Of a stretch of DNA of 64,000 bases, positions 1-7,437 are shown one piece after another. A program made the position numbers and the translations under genes. Numbering within the stretch: position 1 is the first letter of the stretch; each line of letters opens with the position of its first letter. The notes under the pieces are model-generated. The model was not told the origin of the DNA. It saw only the letters and a list, made by a program, of their open reading frames with translations, and ran no database searches. This stretch comes from Novosphingobium decolorationis (GTDB taxonomy: Bacteria > Pseudomonadota > Alphaproteobacteria > Sphingomonadales > Sphingomonadaceae). The stretch is from positions 930,001-994,000 of the forward strand of contig NZ_CP054856.1 of NCBI RefSeq assembly GCF_018417475.1, written 5' to 3'.

Positions 1-453
1 CACCAGCTCACTTGCGCGAAGCCCGGAGCCATAGAGCAGCTCCAGCAAGGCCAGCAGGCGAACGGGTCCGCTCTCGCCACTGTGCGCCTCGTCCTCCGCC
101 TGCGCGAGAAAGCGCATCACATCCTCGCGCGAGAGCAGCCGCGGCAAGGGACGGCGCGTGCGTGGGCGCGGCAAGGCGGGCGAAGGATCGTCTTCGCGCA
201 GCCCCTCATCGACGAGAAACCCGTAGAACTGACGCAGGGTCGAACACTTGCGCGCAAGGCTGGAGGCCGAGAGCGAGGCCCAATGCTCAGCCAGCGAGGC
301 CAGCCCCTCTGCGTCCGCTCCGGCCAGGTCCCCCAGCGCCGAGCGCGCGCCCTCCAGGTCCCTGCGATACGCCGCAAGCGTGTTGGCGGCCGCACCGCGC
401 TCGGCGGCCATCATCGTGAGGAACGCCTCGAGCGGATCCTCCCGCGGTGCCAT
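1..453 (-). CDS. xerD: Tyrosine recombinase XerD, N-terminal part (cut by window edge)
   Basis: Site-specific tyrosine recombinase that, with XerC, resolves chromosome dimers at dif. The visible 151 residues start MAPREDPLEAFLTMMAAERG. They show the N-terminal SAM-like core-binding domain (about 1-90) with the typical NTLAAYRRDL and STLRQFYGFL segments, followed by the LSREDV entry into the catalytic domain. The LLYGSGLRASEL motif carries the first catalytic arginine, about residue 146. The remaining catalytic residues lie beyond the left edge. The ATG at 453 is 22 nt after the stop of the upstream minus-strand gene, so the two are probably co-transcribed. XerC is the alternative, but the GLRASEL motif and the PRLLSREDV context fit XerD better. 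Family assignment is firm; the D or C assignment is moderately so. Confidence 0.85.
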   Translation of the reverse strand, partial: MAPREDPLEAFLTMMAAERGAAANTLAAYRRDLEGARSALGDLAGADAEGLASLAEHWASLSASSLARKCSTLRQFYGFLVDEGLREDDPSPALPRPRTRRPLPRLLSREDVMRFLAQAEDEAHSGESGPVRLLALLELLYGSGLRASELV

Positions 454-475
454 CACGCCCCCACGCCGGTCGCGA

Positions 476-2395
476 TCAGGTGCGCGCGACCGCCTCGGCC
501 GCGATCATGCGCGCCTCGGCCTCAAGCCCGACTTCGCGCAGGGCCGACACAATGTGGTAGAGATAGCGCGGGGTCATCTGGCGCCAGTTGGCCCCCTGCA
601 TGCCAAAGCCTGCCAGGATCACCACACTCGCCCCATCACCGCGCGCAGCTGCCGCATCGATGGCCCGCGTCCAGCGCGTCTCGCCATCGAGAGCCAGGGA
701 CAGATCGTTCGAATAGCCCATCGCACGGCTGCGATCGATGCGGTTCAGCCCGGCCAGCCCGGCCACGAGGAACCCGGCCTTGCGTTTGCCAGCACTCGCG
801 TCCTCGTCGATGAAGCTGTCGAGGCTTCCCGACGACGCGCTCTGGTTAGCCCCGGGCGCCGAGAGCACGATCAGTGCCCAGCCCTCGCTGCCACCTTCGA
901 CAACGGGCGCCCAGCGCGCCGCATTGGCATCGAAGCCGGCCGCCAGCATCGAGCCCAGCAGGGCCGGGGCTTCGGCGGCGACATCCTCGCTCGGCGCGAT
1001 GCGCGCGGCAGCCGCGGCGGTCAGGACCCGCCCGCAATAGGCGCTGCCATCGTCGTCCAGTTCGCTCCACAACGTACGCATCGCCGCGATACGCGCCGCC
1101 GACGAGGGGAGCGCATAGGCATCGCGCAGGCTTTCCGCGCGGGCCTGCCAGGCGCTGCCCGTATCGGGATCGGCGTAAAGCTGCGCGTAGAGATCGACCA
1201 GCGCCGCGTTCGAAAGGATACCCGAGGCCCCTGCCCGCACCGAGGCCTTCGCACGGCGCTCCAGGCCCAGCATCGGCGCCAGGGCCGTCGCCGCATCGTA
1301 GCGTCCCTCGGTGGGGGCCATGAGCGATTCGGGCGGCGCGATGCCGACCCCGCGCGCCAGCGCATAGCGCCAGGGGGTGAGGTCCGCGACATTGTCCCAC
1401 TCGATCGTGACCGCACGGCGCGCCTTGCCCGCCGCGCCCGCATAGCGCTGGGCCAGCAGAAGGTCGATGCGCGGCATTTCCTTGCGGGTCATGTCGCGAT
1501 CGAGCCGGGAGAGCGCGGCGTTGCTGTTGCCGCGAAACGCATCGCAGATGGCGCCCGCCACGTTCCACTCGGCATCGCTGCGCATCGAGCCCTGCGTTGC
1601 CATGATCGGGCACAGGCCGGTCATGTCCGCCGTGCCGAGATAGACGTCGAGCACCTGCGCGCCGATCTCGGGCGTGTAATTCGCAATATCGATGTCCTGC
1701 AACAACGCGCGGGCGGCGTCATATTCGCCCATGCGCACCAGCAGGGCCACGCGCAGCGCCAGGAAATCCTGCGCGCTCATGCCCTCGGGCGCATCGAGGC
1801 GCGAAAGCAGCGCGCGGCGCAGCGCGATGTGCCCCCAGCGCGAAACCAGCGCGCCGCGATTGCCCGAAAGCGCCAGGCGCAGCAGCGCCGGATCGCCGCC
1901 CTGAAGCGAATCCGCGGCCAGACCGCCTTCGTCGGCATCGAACAGGCCCACGTGGGTCATCGCACGGCGCGCCTGCGGGGGCATGTCGAACTCGACCTTG
2001 CGCCCGATCAGCCCCTCGAAATCTTCCGGGGACATCTTGGCCAGTTCTTCGAGCGTAGGAAGGCGCTTCAAGGTGAGCCCGTCATCACTCCGGGGCGCAT
2101 CATCTCCAGCCGCGGCCTGCTGCGGCAAGGGCTGGACGACCGCTCCCTGGCCAGGCTGCGGCGACGGCGCCGGACCGGGGCGCGTCGCGACCGCCGCTGG
2201 GCTTGGCGCGGCTCCTGGCGCGGACCGCGCTGCCGGACGCGCGCTCGTGCGCGGCGCAGGCGTCGGGCTTGGCGTGGCGGCCGGCTTGGGATCCTGGAAC
2301 ATCTTGGGAAGGAGCGACTCAGGCGAATCCTGCGCAACCGCCCAGGCCGACGTCAGGCTGAGCGCGGCGCCCGCAAGGAGATAGACCGCCCTCAC
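476..2395 (-). CDS. Secreted protein of unknown function, proline/alanine-rich linker plus helical region
   Basis: Not recognised as a named family. The 639-residue product starts at GTG and has a clear signal peptide (MRAVYLLAGAALSLTSAWAVAQ, cleavage near 22), so it should be exported. Residues about 35-110 are a low-complexity Pro/Ala/Ser linker. The remaining 500 residues are Ala/Leu-rich and look like a helical repeat of the TPR or SEL1 type, though I cannot assign a register. The GTG overlaps the stop of the preceding 46-residue gene by 4 nt (GTGA), which implies translational coupling. It lies between a small membrane peptide and xerD, and this neighbourhood next to aroK-aroB is consistent with a conserved sphingomonad block. 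A periplasmic scaffold or envelope role is possible but is inference. Confidence 0.7.
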   Translation of the reverse strand: MRAVYLLAGAALSLTSAWAVAQDSPESLLPKMFQDPKPAATPSPTPAPRTSARPAARSAPGAAPSPAAVATRPGPAPSPQPGQGAVVQPLPQQAAAGDDAPRSDDGLTLKRLPTLEELAKMSPEDFEGLIGRKVEFDMPPQARRAMTHVGLFDADEGGLAADSLQGGDPALLRLALSGNRGALVSRWGHIALRRALLSRLDAPEGMSAQDFLALRVALLVRMGEYDAARALLQDIDIANYTPEIGAQVLDVYLGTADMTGLCPIMATQGSMRSDAEWNVAGAICDAFRGNSNAALSRLDRDMTRKEMPRIDLLLAQRYAGAAGKARRAVTIEWDNVADLTPWRYALARGVGIAPPESLMAPTEGRYDAATALAPMLGLERRAKASVRAGASGILSNAALVDLYAQLYADPDTGSAWQARAESLRDAYALPSSAARIAAMRTLWSELDDDGSAYCGRVLTAAAAARIAPSEDVAAEAPALLGSMLAAGFDANAARWAPVVEGGSEGWALIVLSAPGANQSASSGSLDSFIDEDASAGKRKAGFLVAGLAGLNRIDRSRAMGYSNDLSLALDGETRWTRAIDAAAARGDGASVVILAGFGMQGANWRQMTPRYLYHIVSALREVGLEAEARMIAAEAVART

Positions 2396-2532
2396 GGCTG
2401 CAGCTCCGGCACGGCAACCGGCACGACCTGATCCTCGATCGGCATCTCGCCGGCATCGATCCAGGCGACGGCCAGAACCGCACCTGCGGCCAGAACGACA
2501 AGCCCCATAGCCAGAGCCAAACGCCCACGCAT
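2392..2532 (-). CDS. Small single-pass membrane peptide (46 aa)
   Basis: Short ORF starting MRGRLALAMGLVVLAAGAVL. It has one hydrophobic segment (about residues 5-24) after two arginines, then an acidic tail (DAGEMPIEDQ) and the ending PVAVPELQP. The topology suggests an N-in/C-out membrane anchor with a periplasmic tail. Its TGA overlaps the GTG of the next gene by 4 nt, so the two are almost certainly made together and may interact. No homologue is recognised. The coupling and the well-formed transmembrane segment argue that it is real. Confidence 0.6.
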   Translation of the reverse strand: MRGRLALAMGLVVLAAGAVLAVAWIDAGEMPIEDQVVPVAVPELQP

Positions 2533-2564
2533 TCTAATCGTCACTCGCCTTCCTTCACCGATGC

Positions 2565-2592
2565 TTGCGCTGCGACCTAGCGCAACTATAGG
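2565..2592 (+). promoter_or_regulatory. Candidate aroKB promoter overlapping a 7-bp inverted repeat
   Basis: The -35 TTGCGC (2565-2570) and -10 TATAGG (2587-2592) are 16 bp apart. The same DNA holds a perfect inverted repeat, TTGCGCT-N7-AGCGCAA (2565-2585), a plausible operator. A start site about 7 nt after the -10 would leave only 3-5 nt before the aroK ATG at 2603, that is, an almost leaderless mRNA. Confidence 0.4.
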
Positions 2593-2602
2593 CGGTGGGG
2601 CA

Positions 2603-3178
2603 ATGGACGTTCAACAGACCCGCTACTCGGCGCAGGAGATATCCGCGCTCGCTCGCCAGATCGATCGGCCCATCGTGCTCGTCGGCATGATGGGAGTCGG
2701 CAAGTCGAGCGTGGGCAAACGCCTCGCCTCAATCCTCGACTGCCCATTCGTCGACGCCGATGACGAGATCGAACGCTCGGCACAGATGCGCATTCCCGAA
2801 ATCTTCGAAACTTACGGCGAGGACTATTTCCGCGATGGTGAGCGGCGCGTGATCGCCCGCCTCATGGCCGAGAACGAAGGCTGCATCGTGATCGCGACGG
2901 GCGGCGGGGCCTTCGTCAACGCGCAAACCCGCGCACTCATCCTGGAAAAAGCGGTCACGATCTGGCTCGACAGCGACGTCGATACCCTGGTCGAGCGCAC
3001 CGCGCGCAAGGACAACCGCCCCCTTCTCCAGAACGGCGATCCGCGCGAGATCCTGAGCCGGCTGCGCGAGACCCGCCAGCCTTTCTACGCGCAGGCCCCG
3101 ATCCACATCGTCAGCGGACAAGGGCCCCACGTCCAGACAATCAACAAGGTCTTGCAGGAACTTACCCAATGGCTGTGA
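2603..3178 (+). CDS. aroK: Shikimate kinase
   Basis: Phosphorylates shikimate at O3 with ATP in the cytoplasmic shikimate pathway to aromatic amino acids. The 191-residue protein has the Walker A loop GMMGVGKS (28-35), the DADDEIE substrate-binding motif near 52, GEDYFRDGE and the ATGGGAF glycine-rich segment near 98, then the LID region with DNRPLL. The in-frame ORF extends upstream to 2561. The ATG at 2603 is preferred because it gives the usual family length and has GGTGGGG just upstream. The 3' end overlaps aroB by 10 nt, so the two consecutive shikimate-pathway genes are translationally linked. Confidence 0.93.
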   Translation: MDVQQTRYSAQEISALARQIDRPIVLVGMMGVGKSSVGKRLASILDCPFVDADDEIERSAQMRIPEIFETYGEDYFRDGERRVIARLMAENEGCIVIATGGGAFVNAQTRALILEKAVTIWLDSDVDTLVERTARKDNRPLLQNGDPREILSRLRETRQPFYAQAPIHIVSGQGPHVQTINKVLQELTQWL

Positions 3179-4284
3179 TCCGTGTCGACATCGCTCAGCG
3201 CCCCTACGAGGTCCGCGTGGGCCAGGGCCTCCTTGCCGAGATCGGTGCCGAGTGCCGGGGTTTTCTGCGCAAGCGCGCCGTTCCTGTCATCACCGATGCG
3301 AACGTGCACGCGGCCTGGGGGGACATCGTCGAGGCCTCGCTGCGCGCGCACGGGCACGAGGTCCACTGGCGCATCCTGCCTGCGGGCGAGCAGACCAAGT
3401 GCTGGGACGAACTGGCCGCCACGGTGAACTGGCTGCTGTCGCTCGAAGTCGAGCGCCGCGACCATGTGATCGCGCTGGGCGGCGGCGTGATCGGCGATCT
3501 GACCGGCTTTTGCGCGGCTGTCCTCAAGCGCGGCTGCAAGTTCATCCAGATCCCCACGACGCTCCTCGCCCAGGTCGATTCGAGCGTGGGCGGCAAGACC
3601 GCCATCAACACGCCTGCGGGCAAGAACCTCGTCGGTGCCTTCCACCAGCCCTCGCTGGTGCTGGCCGACCTTGCCGTGCTCGACACCCTGCCCGAACGCG
3701 AGCGGCTGGCAGGCTACGCCGAAGTCGTGAAGTACGGCCTGATCGACGATGCCGATTTCTTCGCCTGGTGCGAGGCGAACGGCCCCGCCATGCTGGCGGG
3801 CGACGGCGCACTGCGCGAATATGCGGTCGCCCACTCGGTCGCCGCCAAGGCGCGCATCGTGGCCGAGGACGAGTTCGAGACCACCGGCAAGCGCGCGCTG
3901 CTCAACCTGGGGCACACCTTCGGGCACGCCCTGGAAGCCGAAACCGGCTTTTCGAGCCAGCTCCTCCATGGTGAGGGCGTGGCGCTCGGCATGGTGCTCG
4001 CCGCGCGCTACTCGGCGCGTCTGGGCCACATGAGCACGGCCAGTGCCGAGCGCGTTGCCCGCCACATCGCCGAGGTCGGCCTGCGCGCCGAGATCGCCGA
4101 GCTTGGCCTTACCTGCGACGGCGCCGCGCTCGTGCGCCACATGCTCCACGACAAGAAGATGGACGCGGGCACCCTGCCCTTCCTCCTGATGCAGGGAATC
4201 GGCAAGACCTACCTCGACAAGCAGGTCGACCTTTCCGATGTAGCCCCCTTCCTCGACAGTGAACTGGCCCGCCCGATTAAGTAG
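3169..4284 (+). CDS. aroB: 3-dehydroquinate synthase
   Basis: Converts DAHP to 3-dehydroquinate using NAD and a divalent metal, the second step of the shikimate pathway. The protein has 371 residues, normal for the family. It shows GGGVIGDLTGF for NAD binding, PTTLLAQVDSSVGGKTAIN with active-site lysine and asparagine, GYAEVVKYGLI, the metal ligand motif GHTFGHALE, and LLHGEGVALGM with a further metal histidine. The ATG lies inside the last codons of aroK. A hairpin follows 3 nt after the stop. Confidence 0.95.
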   Translation: MAVIRVDIAQRPYEVRVGQGLLAEIGAECRGFLRKRAVPVITDANVHAAWGDIVEASLRAHGHEVHWRILPAGEQTKCWDELAATVNWLLSLEVERRDHVIALGGGVIGDLTGFCAAVLKRGCKFIQIPTTLLAQVDSSVGGKTAINTPAGKNLVGAFHQPSLVLADLAVLDTLPERERLAGYAEVVKYGLIDDADFFAWCEANGPAMLAGDGALREYAVAHSVAAKARIVAEDEFETTGKRALLNLGHTFGHALEAETGFSSQLLHGEGVALGMVLAARYSARLGHMSTASAERVARHIAEVGLRAEIAELGLTCDGAALVRHMLHDKKMDAGTLPFLLMQGIGKTYLDKQVDLSDVAPFLDSELARPIK

Positions 4285-4286
4285 TT

Positions 4287-4312
4287 TTCAGGGGGCACCA
4301 AGTTCCCCTGAA
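4287..4312 (+). terminator. Hairpin after aroB
   Basis: TTCAGGGG (4287-4294) and CCCCTGAA (4305-4312) form a perfect 8-bp stem with a 10-nt loop. GTAG and CTAC just outside could extend it with a two-base bulge. There is no T-run after it, so it is a terminator-like or mRNA-end hairpin rather than a classic intrinsic terminator. Confidence 0.45.
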
Positions 4313-4591
4313 CTACCGCCACCCCCAAAAGACGACGACATGTGTGCGGCGTGCGACCGTGCGCGCGTGCTGTTCGCAAAGCCGTCAGGAAATGGGAGTA
4401 TGTATACCTGTAGGCCGACCCCGAGGCCCGATCGGGGAGCGGCGCGCATGCCACTTCGCGAATCCCCCTGACAGCGGCATGCACAGGCGGCAGGTCCCCA
4501 CGGCCTGCCGCCGTCCGTGCCGGGTGCCATACCCCGCTTCGGGAACGGGCCGATGCCCTGCCGCATTCTCCTTTGCAAAAGGAGATATCCC
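4313..4591. other. Gene-free spacer upstream of the DUF3008 gene
   Basis: No supported ORF or RNA gene. The only candidate signal is the AT-richer stretch around GTATGTATAC (near 4398-4407), which could be a -10 region, and GGGAAC near 4548 without a matching CGTT. The end holds the strong ribosome site AAGGAG (4579-4584). Confidence 0.4.
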
Positions 4592-4777
4592 ATGAAAGCC
4601 CAGTCCAAGGCCCAGCAGAAAGCTGCAGGCGCGGCCCTTTCGGCCAAGCGCGGCGAAACGCCCAAGTCCGAACTGCAAGGCGCCTCGCGCGAGATGGTCG
4701 AGACCATGAGCGAGGCCGAACTCGAGGACATGGCCTCGACCCGGCGCAGTGGAAAGCCCGAACGCAAGGACGGCTGA
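4592..4777 (+). CDS. DUF3008 family small basic protein
   Basis: A 61-residue protein starting MKAQSKAQQKAAGAALSAKR. It matches the small DUF3008 family pattern: a lysine-rich start with SKAQQKAAGAALSAKRGE, a central SELQGASREM, then MSEAELEDMASTRR and a charged KPERKDG tail. No biochemical role is established; related genes are often annotated near stress functions. The start is fixed by AAGGAG seven bases before the ATG; the longer in-frame ORF from 4517 lacks a ribosome site. Confidence 0.8.
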   Translation: MKAQSKAQQKAAGAALSAKRGETPKSELQGASREMVETMSEAELEDMASTRRSGKPERKDG

Positions 4778-4874
4778 GCGCACGCAAAGGTGCCGGAAGG
4801 CTCCCCCATGACATTGCGCAAACATGTGGTAATGGTGCCCGCAATCATAAGAAAGTTACGCGAGCATCCCCTGC

Positions 4875-6269
4875 ATGACAGCCCCCGAAGCGACACCCGA
4901 TTTCGAACACGACGAAGTACCCTCACGCGACGACCGCGCCTTCCTTGGCCACCCCAAGGGCCTGGGCTATCTGTCCTTCGTCGAGGGGTGTGAGCGCTTC
5001 TCCTACTACTCCATGCAGACGCTGCTCGTGCTCTACATGGTCAAGTACCTGCTGCTGCCCGAGAACGTGGGCAACGTGGTCGGCCTGTCCTGGCTGCGTT
5101 CGGTGCATTACAGCGGGCTTGAGGGCCAGCCGCTCGCCTCGGCGATCTTCGGCGACTACACCTCTCTTGTCTACCTGACCCCGGTGCTGGGCGGCATCCT
5201 CGCCGACCGCTGGCTTGGCCGCCGCGCGGCGCTTGTCGCGGGCGCCGTCATCATGTCGGTGGGCCACTTCCTCATGGCGTTCGAGGGACTGTTCCTTTTT
5301 GCGCTCATCGCGCTGGTCATTGGCGTGGGCCTGTTCAAGGGCAATATCGCCAGCCAGGTGGGCGAACTCTACGGCCCCGGGGACCTGCGCCGCGCGATGG
5401 CCTTCCAGATCTTCTACATCGCGATCAACGTCTCGGTCATCGCCGCCCCGCTCGTCGCGGGCACCGCAGGCGAGGAGCTGGGCTGGCACTACGGCTTCGG
5501 CACTGCGGGCGTGGTCATGGTGATCGGCCTTCTCATCTACCTGAAAGCCCGCCCCTGGCTGCCGGGCGAGAGCGCTACGGGAGGCGATGCGGCCAAGGAC
5601 GGGGCGAAGCTCACCCGCGCCGATGTGCCGCGCCTCGCGACTCTCGCCGTGCTCGTACCCGTGCTCGCCATCGCGATGTTGACCAACCAGGAAATCTTCA
5701 ACGCCTACCTCGTCTGGGCCGACGAACGTTTTGCCCTCACCTTCTTCGGCCACAAGGTGCCGACCTCGTGGATGATCACGATCGATGCCGCGCTTGCCTT
5801 CTCAATGCTGGTTGCAGTCGCCTGGTTCTGGAAGTGGCGCGCGCAGCGCACCGGTACCGAGCCCGATGAACTGGGCAAGATGGTGATCGGCTCGGTCTTC
5901 GTGATCGTGGGCGGCCTGTGCCTTGTCGTCGCCTCGGCCACGACCCCGGCAGACGTGAAGATCGGCCTGTTCTGGCCGGTCCTGTTCCACCTCTTCAACT
6001 CGATCGGCTTTGCCCACCTGATGCCGGTCAGCCTGGCGCTCTTCACCAAGATCGCGCCGCGCGCGCTTAACGCGACGGTCGTGGGCATCTACTATCTGGC
6101 CTTCTTCGCCGCGAACAAGACCATCGGCATCGTGGGCGGATGGTATTCCTCGATGGACACGACGCAGTTCTGGCTGTTGCATGTGGCGAGCGCGGCTTTC
6201 GGACTCGTTGCTTTCGCGCTGCTCAAGGTGTTCCTGGGCAAGACACTCGCCGATCAGGCCCCCGCCTGA
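4875..6269 (+). CDS. POT/PTR2-family proton-coupled peptide transporter
   Basis: An inner-membrane symporter of the MFS fold that takes up di- and tripeptides with protons. The 464-residue protein has the POT signature EGCERFSYYSMQTLLVLYM near 38-57 (ExxERFxYY) and the FYIAINVSVIAAPL PTR2 motif near 178, with about 12-14 hydrophobic segments in total. A short charged N-tail (MTAPEATPDFEHDE) is cytoplasmic. A charged loop around 225-250 separates the two halves. The gene is a single unit between DUF3008 and the convergent thioesterase. Its stop is only 6 nt from the thioesterase stop, with no obvious terminator between. Confidence 0.9.
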   Translation: MTAPEATPDFEHDEVPSRDDRAFLGHPKGLGYLSFVEGCERFSYYSMQTLLVLYMVKYLLLPENVGNVVGLSWLRSVHYSGLEGQPLASAIFGDYTSLVYLTPVLGGILADRWLGRRAALVAGAVIMSVGHFLMAFEGLFLFALIALVIGVGLFKGNIASQVGELYGPGDLRRAMAFQIFYIAINVSVIAAPLVAGTAGEELGWHYGFGTAGVVMVIGLLIYLKARPWLPGESATGGDAAKDGAKLTRADVPRLATLAVLVPVLAIAMLTNQEIFNAYLVWADERFALTFFGHKVPTSWMITIDAALAFSMLVAVAWFWKWRAQRTGTEPDELGKMVIGSVFVIVGGLCLVVASATTPADVKIGLFWPVLFHLFNSIGFAHLMPVSLALFTKIAPRALNATVVGIYYLAFFAANKTIGIVGGWYSSMDTTQFWLLHVASAAFGLVAFALLKVFLGKTLADQAPA

Positions 6270-6275
6270 TCGCAG

Positions 6276-7058
6276 TCAGGCGAAGACCGCGACGGACTGC
6301 ATGCCGGCCACGGCCGGCGTGCCGCCCTCGCCCCACTGCAGGATGTCCTCGCTCGCCAGACCGTGCCCCGACTGGCGGCTGGTCGAGCGGATCAGCCACC
6401 AGCCATCGCGCGGCCGAGCCGCGGTGTTGAGCATGTTGACGTGCCACTGCATCGAACTCACCGGCGTGCGCGGCGGCAGGTGCGGGAGAACGGCGGGCGG
6501 AAGGGCATCGCCCAGCAGCACCGCCTCGACATCGGCATCGAGCCCCTCACGCTCGCGCACGCGAACCCACCAGCACAAGTCCGCCTCCTGAAGGCGATCA
6601 GCCGGAAGAGCCACGCGCACGTCGAAGTGCATCTGCATGAAGGCCGGAAGCACCTTGGTTTCAAAGACGGGTGCGTCCTCCAACGGCACCAGGCCATCGG
6701 GTAGCGCATAGCCGCCCAGCGCCAGCACGCTTTCGCGCGGTTGCATGAAGACGCAGTTCGCGAGGAACCCGGTTCCCTTCTCCCCCACCAGTTCGGCTGT
6801 CACCCAGACCGCATTGCGGCCCGCCCGCACGATCTTTGCGCGCGCCTCGATACGGCCCACCAGCGGGGCGATCATCGAGAACTGCGCCGAACGCAGCGGC
6901 AAGGGCTCGGGCAGGACCCGGCGCGCGGCTTCCACCGCCAGCGCCGAGGTCAGCCCGCCATAGGCGGTGCGCCCCTGCTGCCAGTCGGGCGTGATCGTAA
7001 GGGCAAAGCCGTCCTCCAGCGTCTCGGCGCCGGAGAGCATTTCGACAAGCGCGGGCAT
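6276..7058 (-). CDS. Acyl-CoA thioesterase, TesB-like double hotdog
   Basis: Probably hydrolyses acyl-CoA thioesters in the cytoplasm. The 260-residue product has two hotdog halves. The N-terminal one carries WQQGRTAYGGLTSALAVEAARR, resembling the family HxxGxxxGG region with glutamine in place of histidine. The C-terminal one carries SSMQWHVNMLNTA and GWWLIRSTSRQSGHGLASEDI. This matches the bacterial thioesterase-family proteins with double 4HBT folds. The ATG at 7058 is chosen because it follows the csaA stop by 4 nt with GAGG before it; the longer in-frame ORF would run into csaA. As the last gene of the propionyl-CoA cluster it may release CoA from stalled acyl intermediates, which is inference. 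Confidence 0.75.
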   Translation of the reverse strand: MPALVEMLSGAETLEDGFALTITPDWQQGRTAYGGLTSALAVEAARRVLPEPLPLRSAQFSMIAPLVGRIEARAKIVRAGRNAVWVTAELVGEKGTGFLANCVFMQPRESVLALGGYALPDGLVPLEDAPVFETKVLPAFMQMHFDVRVALPADRLQEADLCWWVRVREREGLDADVEAVLLGDALPPAVLPHLPPRTPVSSMQWHVNMLNTAARPRDGWWLIRSTSRQSGHGLASEDILQWGEGGTPAVAGMQSVAVFA

Positions 7059-7062
7059 CGCC

Positions 7063-7434
7063 TCAGGCCAACCTTGCGCCGTTGGGAACGGGCGTGTCGG
7101 GCGAGAAGAGCGTGATACGCCCTTCCTCGTCCCCAAAGCCGAGTGTCAGGCACTCGGACATCGCCTTGCCGATCTGGCGCGGCGGGAAGTTCACCACCGC
7201 GGCGATCTGCTTGCCCACCAGGTCCTCGCATTCATAGAGCGCGGCGACCTGCCCGATCGACTTGCGCGTCCCGATGCCGGGCCCGAAGTCGATCAGGAGC
7301 TTGTAGCTGGGCTTTCGCGCGCCCTCGTAGGCCGTGGCCTCGACCACGGTCCCCACGCGAATGTCGACTTTCAGAAAGTCGTCGAAGGCGATCGTCTCTG
7401 CAGGCGCGGCCGCAGCGTCGTGGTCGAGGTGCAA
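7063..7434 (-). CDS. CsaA-like tRNA-binding-domain protein
   Basis: A 123-residue protein consisting of one OB-fold tRNA-binding domain, as in CsaA and the C-terminus of MetRS/Arc1p. The core is IAFDDFLKVDIRVGTVVEA, then KLLIDFGPGIGTRKSIGQV, LVGKQIAAVVNFPPRQIG and MSECLTLGF. CsaA has been described as an export-related chaperone; the tRNA-binding domain is the firm part. The start is TTG: no ATG lies in the N-terminal part, and GGAG in the last codons of pccA sits 6 nt upstream of it, so translation is coupled to pccA. Confidence 0.8.
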   Translation of the reverse strand: MHLDHDAAAAPAETIAFDDFLKVDIRVGTVVEATAYEGARKPSYKLLIDFGPGIGTRKSIGQVAALYECEDLVGKQIAAVVNFPPRQIGKAMSECLTLGFGDEEGRITLFSPDTPVPNGARLA

Positions 7435-7437
7435 GGG

